From UBA5364 sp050259235 (lineage in GTDB: Bacteria; Bacillota_I; Bacilli_A; RF39; UBA660), in NCBI GenBank assembly GCA_050259235.1, contig JBLNAG010000001.1, forward strand, positions 231,177 through 295,176: DNA of 64,000 nucleotides, read 5' to 3'. Positions 1 to 7,067 of the stretch are shown here, piece after piece. Under the pieces are notes generated by a model. It had not been told where the DNA came from, ran no database searches, and worked only from the letters and a program-made list of their open reading frames with translations. The position numbers were made by a program, and so were the translations under genes. Position 1 is the stretch's first letter. Each line of letters starts with the position of its first letter.

Positions 1-902
1 AAGAATGTTAAGAAAGTATAAATATATATACCTATACTAGCTATTAATCCGGCAAAACGATATAGCGCTACCATTAATAACACTACAGCACTAATACCAA
101 TAATACCAGCAGTAAACGTTTGTGATAAAGAATTTGCTCCAAATGATGCTTCTACTGTCTTAGAAGATATTTCTACTAATTTAGTAGGTAAACTACCAGA
201 ATTAATAAGTCTTACTAACTTTTCAACTTCATCAGTTGTAAAATTACCTTGAATAATAACATCACTAGCAAAACCTTGACTAACAGTTGCTACTGAAAGA
301 CATCTTGCTTCTTTATCACTACCACAAGTATCCCCTTCAGCTTTAAATGAATTTACTCCATCTTCAAAATCTAACCATATAACAATTCGTGGATCAGATG
401 ATTCACTAATTTTCTTAGTTGCATCAAAGAAAGTATCTTTGTCATTAACCCCTAAACTAACAGCTGGATTACCTTTGTCATCTGTCCCTACTTTTGCCCC
501 ACCACTTCTTAATACATCACTAGTCATAAGTAAATGGTCATTAGTATCTCTAAATGTTAAGGATGCTACTGAACTTAATTCATTTCTTGCTTCCTCAGGA
601 TTTTTTACCCCTGCTAATTGAACTCTAATACGGTCTAATCCTTCTACAATAATAACTGGTTCAGTAATACCTAAACTATCAATTCTTGTTGAAATGGTCT
701 TATAGGTATTCTTAACCATATCCTCAGTTACTTTACTTCCATCAATACTTTTAACTTGATATAAGACTTCAAATCCTCCTTGTAAGTCTAACCCAAATTT
801 TAAGTTGTTAAAAATAGTTGGGAACATTATTCCCATTGCTACTAAAATTATAAATATAATACTTATGTTTCTAATTTGTTTTACTTTTTCTTTTGTTTTC
901 AC
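1..902 (-). CDS. secD: Protein translocase subunit SecD (or SecDF), N-terminal part, cut by window edge
   Basis: SecD uses the proton gradient to help pull proteins through the SecYEG channel. Translation from a GTG at 902 gives an N-terminal membrane segment, then a GLDLQGG motif (the conserved D1 motif of SecD), a long extracytoplasmic domain and the start of the next membrane segments before the window ends. The GTG is chosen because an in-frame start with AAGGA upstream fits, while the nearby ATG at 910 runs into a stop after three codons. It begins 17 bases after the comN stop, so the two are probably co-transcribed. The 3' end lies outside the window, so separate SecD and fused SecDF cannot be told apart. 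Confidence 0.93.
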   Translation of the reverse strand, partial: MKTKEKVKQIRNISIIFIILVAMGIMFPTIFNNLKFGLDLQGGFEVLYQVKSIDGSKVTEDMVKNTYKTISTRIDSLGITEPVIIVEGLDRIRVQLAGVKNPEEARNELSSVASLTFRDTNDHLLMTSDVLRSGGAKVGTDDKGNPAVSLGVNDKDTFFDATKKISESSDPRIVIWLDFEDGVNSFKAEGDTCGSDKEARCLSVATVSQGFASDVIIQGNFTTDEVEKLVRLINSGSLPTKLVEISSKTVEASFGANSLSQTFTAGIIGISAVVLLMVALYRFAGLIASIGIYIYTFLTF

Positions 903-919
903 TTCGTCATCTTCCTTCT

Positions 920-1192
920 TTAATCTTCAAAATATAATTTACGATTACCTAAATTTAATTTTTCTTTTAAGTAATTATCAATTCTTGCATTCTCAGTATT
1001 TAAAACATCACGAACCATTTCGTGAAGACCTAAATCAACTGCTTTTTTCCATTTAACTTCTTTTAAATAATTCCATATATCCTCTTCTTTGATATATTTA
1101 TAGCCATCTCTTTTCATCTCAGAGCATTTGGTTATAAGAGCTGGTTTTAATCTTTCATACAACTCTTCTATAGAATTAAACTCTAAATCCAT
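920..1192 (-). CDS. comN: ComN-like post-transcriptional regulator
   Basis: A small protein of about 90 residues, rich in charged helices (SIEELYERLKPAL, KEEDIWNYLKEVKW). Size, sequence character and position directly before secD match ComN (YrzD) of B. subtilis, a post-transcriptional regulator of the comE competence mRNA. Two in-frame ATG codons are possible. I prefer the second (1192), because GGAGG lies five bases before it and would overlap the first ATG at 1204. The family call rests on recognition and synteny, and function in this organism is inferred. Confidence 0.75.
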   Translation of the reverse strand: MDLEFNSIEELYERLKPALITKCSEMKRDGYKYIKEEDIWNYLKEVKWKKAVDLGLHEMVRDVLNTENARIDNYLKEKLNLGNRKLYFED

Positions 1193-1269
1193 AGACACCT
1201 CCATAATATATTTATAATTTTATACATATATATTATATATGAAAAACAAATAATTTTAAAGGAGTTATT

Positions 1270-2571
1270 ATGAAAAAGAGTAAATTTATTAAATCGACGG
1301 TTATTTTAATCATTGGTGGTTTTGTAACTAAAATGTTAGGAATGGTCATTAAAGTTGTAATGACACGTCTACTTGGAACTGAAGGTATTGGTATATATAT
1401 GATGATTATACCAACATTTAGTTTATTAATTGCTTTAGCCCAATTAGGTTTACCAGTTGCTATAAGTAAACTAGTTGCAGAAGATAAAAAAAATAATAAG
1501 AATTTAGTTTTGAGTTCTTTTCCTATTACTCTAATTATAAATGTTATTATAATAATAATTCTATTATTTAGTGCTCGATACATAGCTAATAATTTATTAC
1601 ATGATAGTCGTTGCTACTATGCTCTTATTTGTATTGGTTTTGTCTTACCATTTATAAGTATCTCAAGTATTTTAAGGGGTTACTTTTTTGGGAAACAAAA
1701 AATGTTTCCACATGTATTATCTAATATTACAGAAGATATTGTTAGATTAGTTATTCTTATTATTGGTATTCCTATATTTTTAATAGATGGAATTGAATAT
1801 GCAGTAGCGTTCGTTGTTCTATCAAATATTGTTAGTGAATTAACTTCTATTTTTATCTTCTTCTTCTTCTTACCAAAAAAATTTAAAATTACTAAAGAAG
1901 ATATAAAGATTAATCCTGAAAATATCTCTGAAATATTAAGTATTAGTTTACCTACAACAGGAAGTCGTTTAGTTGGTAATATTGCTTATTTCTTAGAACC
2001 TATTATTTTAACTTTTGTTTTACTTTCCGTTGATTACTCCAATTCATTTATCATAAATGAATACGGAATCATTAATGGTTATGTCATGCCTTTACTATTA
2101 CTTCCTTCCTTCTTTACTATGGCAATATCTCAAGCTCTAATTCCGGTAGTAAGTAATAGTTATAGTAACCATAATTATGAGTATACAAAAAATAAAATTA
2201 AACAAGGTATCTTATTTTCATTGATGATTGGTATTCCTATAACATTAATATTTATGATTTATCCAGATGCCTCTTTAAAATTAATCTATAATACTAATGA
2301 AGGTGTAGAATACTTAAAATTCCTAGCCCCAATCTTTTTACTCTTCTATATTCAATCACCATTAGTAAGTAGTCTTCAAGCAATGGGTAAAGCCAATCTT
2401 GCACTATATACAACAATTATCAGTGTTTTTCTTAGAACCATTACATTATTAGTCCTTTCATATATGAGTATCGGGTTATGGGGATTAGTCATATCTATAA
2501 GCATTAATATATTGTTTGTTACTCTATTTGCTTTATATAATGTTTCAAAAACATTAAAAAACAAACTATAA
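1270..2571 (+). CDS. SpoVB-like polysaccharide/lipid flippase (MOP superfamily)
   Basis: A 433-residue integral membrane protein with about 12-14 hydrophobic segments. The N-terminus (LGTEGIGIYMMIIPTFSLLIALAQLGLPVAI) is typical of the SpoVB/MurJ/Wzx exporters that flip undecaprenyl-linked saccharides across the membrane. It starts eight bases after an AAAGGAG site and is divergent from comN. In B. subtilis spoVB also lies beside comN and secDF, which supports the orthology. Whether the organism sporulates cannot be judged from this gene, because SpoVB-like flippases occur in non-sporulating Firmicutes. A stem-loop terminator overlaps the stop codon. Confidence 0.85.
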   Translation: MKKSKFIKSTVILIIGGFVTKMLGMVIKVVMTRLLGTEGIGIYMMIIPTFSLLIALAQLGLPVAISKLVAEDKKNNKNLVLSSFPITLIINVIIIIILLFSARYIANNLLHDSRCYYALICIGFVLPFISISSILRGYFFGKQKMFPHVLSNITEDIVRLVILIIGIPIFLIDGIEYAVAFVVLSNIVSELTSIFIFFFFLPKKFKITKEDIKINPENISEILSISLPTTGSRLVGNIAYFLEPIILTFVLLSVDYSNSFIINEYGIINGYVMPLLLLPSFFTMAISQALIPVVSNSYSNHNYEYTKNKIKQGILFSLMIGIPITLIFMIYPDASLKLIYNTNEGVEYLKFLAPIFLLFYIQSPLVSSLQAMGKANLALYTTIISVFLRTITLLVLSYMSIGLWGLVISISINILFVTLFALYNVSKTLKNKL

Positions 2572-2585
2572 TAGTTTGTTTTTTT
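2560..2585. terminator. Bidirectional stem-loop between convergent genes
   Basis: AACAAACTA-TAA-TAGTTTGTT, followed by T residues on the plus strand and a run of T on the minus strand. It serves the flippase gene and the convergent pilin-like gene, and contains the flippase stop codon in its loop. Confidence 0.85.
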
Positions 2586-2591
2586 ATAAAC

Positions 2592-4109
2592 TTAAGGTTT
2601 TACTTGAACTAAACGAAATGAGTATTCACTATCCTCACGTCCATCACTGCAATCAAAGTTAAAGATCCCTGCACCCGTAGTATTATTATAACTTCCACCA
2701 CGTAAAAACCAAGGGTTAAGATAGTTAATAAATCCATTTGAATCTCCATACCAACCACTTGTTTCTGATAAAGCATTTCCATAACATATTCCACCACTAC
2801 AAGCAGTTAACGCTGTTTCACTTATATATCTATTCCAATATTCATTTGACGGTAATGTTCCAGTTGTTGTTGTAGCTCCAAATCCACTGTTGTCTAAAAC
2901 TGAAGTTGTATCATTTGGACGATACATTCCAATTGTGTATTCGAAAGCCCCTCCACTCATATCATATACACCATAAATATTTCCAGTTGTTGAAGCATTC
3001 ACTCCTATAGTTGTATTATATTGATTTTGGCAACCACTATATTGTGAAATGCTTACACTATTACCGGCACATCCAGTTGTAAATGTTGAACTATTATTTA
3101 TCCATACTTCACTATTTTTTCCATAGATTGAATTTGAAAGATATGCAATTGCTCCCCATTCACTATCTTTTGCCATATGAATATTTCCATCAGTATTTGT
3201 TCCATATATTGAATTACTTTGCATTGCTCTTGAAGCATCATACATCGTTTTTATTGTTTCAAATGTCAATGAAGTAGTATTTGGTAATATAGTTAAACTA
3301 GTTGTAGTTCCAGTTGTTTCAAATTTTCCAACCCACATACCTGATACTTCTGTAGTTCCAAATGTAAATGCTGGATGAGTCAAATAATTTGCATCTACTG
3401 CAGTACCTGTTGATTTAGTTGTATTCTTTGCCTCAAATGCAATATTTATACTTCTTGCTCCTGTTCCTGTTGGTATTGCATATTTATATCTTGGTATCCA
3501 TACCCACATGGTATTTATATCACTCATTGGTATAATTGATCCTGGTGCAGCATTTAAATGAGTTGTTCTATTAGTACTTGTTACTGTTACTGCATTTGCC
3601 CATTCCTTTGTTGCATAATCATACCACTTTTCTTTTATGTTGGCTTTTACCCAATTAGTACCATCATATACAACCGGTATCATTCCTGTTGTTAATTCTG
3701 GTATTGCTGCACCTGTTTTATCAGAATACAATGGTTTTATTGTATAGCAATCATCCTCAGTATAATCATACTCATACATATTATATGAATCATCATATTT
3801 AATAACGATACAACCATTCATTGTCTCTTTGGCATTTCTTGGATCATTTATAGATCTTTGCTTAATATACCCACTCTGAAGTAATTCAGTCAATCCTAAA
3901 TAGACAGTTTCTGTTTCAGATAGTTGATTTATATGTTCTAATCCCCATTTTCCAGCTACAGTTTCAATCATTTTAACTTGACTCATATATACTTTTTCTT
4001 TAGAATCTCTTAATAATTTAGTGACAGTTGGAATTACAATCAAACCAATTAATCCTAAAATCATAATTACTGCTAATAATTCTATTAACGTAAATCCACT
4101 TCTTCTCAT
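2592..4109 (-). CDS. Prepilin-like protein with C-terminal FGE/C-type-lectin-like domain
   Basis: A 505-residue protein. Residues 1-30 form a type IV prepilin signal (MRRSGFTLIELLAVI: short basic leader, Gly-Phe cleavage site, Glu at +5, hydrophobic helix). A linker with a Cys pair follows, then from about residue 195 a domain with MWVWIPRYKY, HPAFTFG, GNIYGVYDMSGG and a C-terminal WFLRGGSYNN...SFRLVQV. This pattern belongs to the formylglycine-generating-enzyme/C-type-lectin fold also used by targets of diversity-generating retroelements. The last 40 codons have higher GC than the gene body. It probably sits on the cell surface as a pseudopilin-type ligand binder; that role is inferred. SD GAGGT precedes the ATG. 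Confidence 0.8.
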   Translation of the reverse strand: MRRSGFTLIELLAVIMILGLIGLIVIPTVTKLLRDSKEKVYMSQVKMIETVAGKWGLEHINQLSETETVYLGLTELLQSGYIKQRSINDPRNAKETMNGCIVIKYDDSYNMYEYDYTEDDCYTIKPLYSDKTGAAIPELTTGMIPVVYDGTNWVKANIKEKWYDYATKEWANAVTVTSTNRTTHLNAAPGSIIPMSDINTMWVWIPRYKYAIPTGTGARSINIAFEAKNTTKSTGTAVDANYLTHPAFTFGTTEVSGMWVGKFETTGTTTSLTILPNTTSLTFETIKTMYDASRAMQSNSIYGTNTDGNIHMAKDSEWGAIAYLSNSIYGKNSEVWINNSSTFTTGCAGNSVSISQYSGCQNQYNTTIGVNASTTGNIYGVYDMSGGAFEYTIGMYRPNDTTSVLDNSGFGATTTTGTLPSNEYWNRYISETALTACSGGICYGNALSETSGWYGDSNGFINYLNPWFLRGGSYNNTTGAGIFNFDCSDGREDSEYSFRLVQVKP

Positions 4110-4146
4110 ACTACTACCTCATACATTAATAATCTACTATATTAAA

Positions 4147-4155
4147 ATTATATCA
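4147..4155 (-). promoter_or_regulatory. Extended -10 promoter element for the pilin-like gene
   Basis: TGATATAAT on the minus strand, about 40 bases before the ATG at 4109. The TGnTATAAT form recurs before several other genes here. Confidence 0.6.
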
Positions 4156-4201
4156 TTAAAATGGTTATTAAACAAGTATGAATTTTTTAACAAAAAAAGA
4201 G

Positions 4202-4831
4202 CTATAATAATTCACTCTTTTTTATTATAAAAGTCCTACTTTTTGTATAAAAGGCATAAAAAACCTCATCTAAAGATATATTTTTATTTTTTAATATATC
4301 CGATATCCATTTAATATTCTTATTAATTCCTCTTAATGCCTCATAATCAATATTTCCATCAACAATAATAGGCATTGGATAATCCTTGCTCTTTTTGAAT
4401 ACAGAAAGTGTACCATTATTTTCTAGAACAGCATAATCTATTTCTTCAATACTCTTTATTTCTTTACTACGTAATTGAGTAATAAGATCATCAATACTAT
4501 ATCTTAACTTAGACATCTCAGTAAAATTTACTTTCCCCTTTTTTATAATAACTGTTGGGTTACCTTCAACTAGCTTTCTTACTTTTGGATTTTTTAATGT
4601 TATATAACTAATACTTACTTCAATTATTACCAAAACAATGATTGGAATAATTGAAAGAAAAACTGATTTATCATAATTTTCAATAGATATAGCGGCTAAT
4701 TCTGCAATTAAAATTGAGACAATTAAGTCAATAATACTAAGTTTACCTACTTCCTTTTTTCCCATAATACGATACATCAATACAATAAAGAAATAAAGAA
4801 TAAAAGTTTTAATAATTAAATTAAAATACAT
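4202..4831 (-). CDS. DUF421 (YetF/YrbG-type) membrane protein
   Basis: About 209 residues: three N-terminal membrane helices (to about residue 85) followed by a cytoplasmic domain beginning near NPTVIIKKGKVN and containing LRYSIDDLITQLRSKEIKSIEEIDYAVLE, the signature of DUF421 proteins. The biochemical role of the family is poorly known. I choose the ATG at 4831 because AGGTGAT stands five bases before it; an upstream ATG at 4846 lacks such a site. B. subtilis carries its DUF421 gene yrbG between tgt/yajC and spoVB, the same neighbourhood as here. Confidence 0.85.
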   Translation of the reverse strand: MYFNLIIKTFILYFFIVLMYRIMGKKEVGKLSIIDLIVSILIAELAAISIENYDKSVFLSIIPIIVLVIIEVSISYITLKNPKVRKLVEGNPTVIIKKGKVNFTEMSKLRYSIDDLITQLRSKEIKSIEEIDYAVLENNGTLSVFKKSKDYPMPIIVDGNIDYEALRGINKNIKWISDILKNKNISLDEVFYAFYTKSRTFIIKKSELL

Positions 4832-4901
4832 ATTATCACCTATCATATTATGAGTAAGTAATATTTATTTTATTCAAGCATATTTTTTATTAGGTGATAG
4901 A

Positions 4902-5270
4902 ATGAAAAAAATAGGTCGTGCTTTACTTTATACAATCGGAACTATATTGATACTTACCCTAATCGTGACAATATTTAATTATTTTAATATATTTAGTTAT
5001 AAGGTTGTAGTTGTATTCAAAATAATCATACCAATACTAGCCATATTTATTGGTGGATTTATAATGGGAAGGAAAAGTCTTAATAAAGGTTGGCTAGAAG
5101 GAATAAAATATGCCATTATATTTATAATTATCTTATCTATTATGAATTACTTATTTTTAAAAACAGGATTTAAACTACAAGATTTAATATATTATTTAAT
5201 ATTAATGTTAACATCAGCATTTGGTAGTATTATGGGAATTAATTATAAGAAAGAAAAAAAAGAATCTTAA
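4902..5270 (+). CDS. TIGR04086-type membrane protein (YrzE family)
   Basis: A 122-residue protein with four predicted membrane helices and a basic C-terminal tail. The GGFIMGRKSLNKGWLEG loop after helix 2 is the recognisable feature of the TIGR04086 family (B. subtilis YrzE). No function is established. It starts after GGTGAT and is divergent from the DUF421 gene. Its last codons overlap the convergent tgt gene by four bases, and both stops sit inside one perfect palindrome. Confidence 0.75.
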   Translation: MKKIGRALLYTIGTILILTLIVTIFNYFNIFSYKVVVVFKIIIPILAIFIGGFIMGRKSLNKGWLEGIKYAIIFIIILSIMNYLFLKTGFKLQDLIYYLILMLTSAFGSIMGINYKKEKKES

Positions 5271-5282
5271 GATTCTTTTTTA
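5257..5282. terminator. Shared palindromic terminator of yrzE-like gene and tgt
   Basis: AAAAAGAATC-TTAA-GATTCTTTTT is a near-perfect palindrome with A/T tracts on both sides, so it can act in both directions. The TTAA centre holds the stop codons of both convergent genes. Confidence 0.85.
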
Positions 5283-6379
5283 TTATAATTTTTTATAAAA
5301 TTTTCTCCAAACTCTAATGTTTTATTTTGCTTAATTGCTTCTCTTAAGTCTTCTGTTAATTTAATTAAAAATCTAATATTGTGAATTGATAATAATCTTC
5401 CACCTAACGTTTCATCACTAGTGATTAAATGTCTTATATAAGCTTTACTATAATTCTTACATGTATAACAATCACAGCCATCTTCTATTGATGAAAAATC
5501 ATCTTTATATTTTAAATTCTTTAAATTAATTCTTCCATATTTAGTAAAAGCATTTCCATGGCGTGCTAGTCTAGTAGGTAAAACACAATCAAACATATCA
5601 ATACCCCTAATAACTCCTTCAACGATATCAATAGGGTCACCTACTCCCATTAAATATCTAGGTTTATCCTCAGGTAAATATTTAACTGCATAATCAATCA
5701 TTTTATACATTGTGTCTTTATCTTCACCAACACTAGTACCACCAATTGAATAACCATCAAAATCCAATTTTACTGTTTCAATTGCACTCTTTTTTCTTAA
5801 ATCCTCAAACTCTCCACCTTGAACAATTCCAAATAATGATTGTCTAGGATTGGCATGAACATATGCACCTCTTTTAGCCCATCTTAAGGTCCTATCAACA
5901 CTAGTTTCCATATATTCTCTAGTTACAGGATATGGTGGGCATTCATCAAAACTCATAGCAATGTCACTATCTAACTTATTTTGAATTTCAATTGACTTTT
6001 CAGGAGTTAAAAATAATTTTGCACCATCAATATGACTCTTAAATATTACTCCCTCTTCACTAATATTCTTCTTTTCAGCAAGTGAAAATACTTGAAAACC
6101 ACCACTATCAGTTAAAATAGGACCATCATAATTCATGAATTTGTGTAACCCACCAGCTCTATCAATAATATCTTCACCAGGTCTTAACCATAGATGATAG
6201 GTATTTGCTAAAACAATAGCACTATTAACCCCTTTTAATTCTTCAGGTGTTAATGTCTTAACGTTTGCTAAAGTACCAACTGGCATAAACATAGGAGTTT
6301 CAAAGGTGCCATAATTAGTCTTTAATTCTCCATATCTAGCATTTATATCTTTTTGTTTTAAAGTATATTTTATTTTCAT
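5267..6379 (-). CDS. tgt: tRNA-guanine transglycosylase (queuine tRNA-ribosyltransferase)
   Basis: Exchanges guanine 34 of GUN-anticodon tRNAs for the queuosine precursor preQ1. The 370-residue protein has full family length. Visible motifs are LTDSGGFQVFSL (substrate pocket and catalytic Asp), YLMGVGDP, FDCVLPTRLARHG (second catalytic Asp region), and a C-terminal zinc site C-x-C-x2-C followed by His (CDCYTCK...YIRHL). SD GAGGGAT precedes the ATG. The usual Bacillus partners queA and yajC are not beside it here. Confidence 0.97.
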   Translation of the reverse strand: MKIKYTLKQKDINARYGELKTNYGTFETPMFMPVGTLANVKTLTPEELKGVNSAIVLANTYHLWLRPGEDIIDRAGGLHKFMNYDGPILTDSGGFQVFSLAEKKNISEEGVIFKSHIDGAKLFLTPEKSIEIQNKLDSDIAMSFDECPPYPVTREYMETSVDRTLRWAKRGAYVHANPRQSLFGIVQGGEFEDLRKKSAIETVKLDFDGYSIGGTSVGEDKDTMYKMIDYAVKYLPEDKPRYLMGVGDPIDIVEGVIRGIDMFDCVLPTRLARHGNAFTKYGRINLKNLKYKDDFSSIEDGCDCYTCKNYSKAYIRHLITSDETLGGRLLSIHNIRFLIKLTEDLREAIKQNKTLEFGENFIKNYNKKES

Positions 6380-6420
6380 ACTATCCCTCGTTCTTTATAA
6401 ATTATATATTAATGAGATTA

Positions 6421-6448
6421 AAAAAACAAGAATACACTCTTGTTTTTT
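6421..6448 (-). terminator. Terminator after the GreA-like gene
   Basis: AACAAGA stem, six-base loop and TCTTGTT, followed on the minus strand by a T run. It overlaps the 3' end of the gene and separates it from tgt. Confidence 0.8.
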
Positions 6449-6977
6449 AAATTAAACTTTTTTCTTTTGCTTGTTCAACTGTTTTTTCAGGTAATATATC
6501 AAGTATTACACCTTTAACTTCTTTTTTAGCAGGAGTTAAATATGATATTTTATCTCCAACTTTTTTGTTTAATACCGATTCTCCAAGTGGACAATCTATT
6601 GATATATAATTACGAGTCTCTAAACTACTTACATTTGTGTAAACCAATCTATATGTATCTGTTTCGTTATCATTGTTACCAAAATCCATATAGACAGTAA
6701 ATTCAGTACCAATACTTACTTTTTCACTTTCATATTTATCAACTAATTGATAATGACTTAAATATGCATCTATAGTTTTTATTCTATTTTTAAGACCACG
6801 TAGTTTTGAAATTGTTAAGTTATCTCCAATATCAGTAATTCCTTGTAGATCCCATCCAGGTTGGACTTTATCTTCAAGTCTTTGTTCTTCTAATAATTTT
6901 AAATATTGTTCATTTAGTTTAGCAGCCTCTGCATGTAATGTTTCAACTTGCTCAGGCAATAATTTTAAAACGCTCAT
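6447..6977 (-). CDS. GreA/GreB-like transcription factor
   Basis: A 176-residue protein with an N-terminal helical region (residues 1-80) and a C-terminal FKBP-like domain ending CPLGESVLNKKVGDKISYLTP, close to the SPLGxALLGKKVGDEV signature of GreA. GreA factors enter the RNA polymerase secondary channel and rescue backtracked complexes. The usual acidic coil-tip pair is not obvious, so it may be a GreA-like paralogue rather than GreA itself. The start at 6977 is chosen because AAAGGTGAT lies just before it; an upstream in-frame ATG lacks a site. Confidence 0.7.
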   Translation of the reverse strand: MSVLKLLPEQVETLHAEAAKLNEQYLKLLEEQRLEDKVQPGWDLQGITDIGDNLTISKLRGLKNRIKTIDAYLSHYQLVDKYESEKVSIGTEFTVYMDFGNNDNETDTYRLVYTNVSSLETRNYISIDCPLGESVLNKKVGDKISYLTPAKKEVKGVILDILPEKTVEQAKEKSLI

Positions 6978-7067
6978 TTTATCACCTTTCAGTGCCATTT
7001 ATATTAACATACCACTTATTTTTTGTCAATGGATTACTATTTTAAATTAACAATTTTTAACATTTTA

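Noticed and set aside
439..621. Open frame on the plus strand inside secD
   Set aside because: Antisense to a well-recognised SecD domain; no signals of its own.
1233..1583. Hydrophobic open frame on the minus strand
   Set aside because: Lies opposite the start of the SpoVB-like gene, whose frame, start site and family match are clear.
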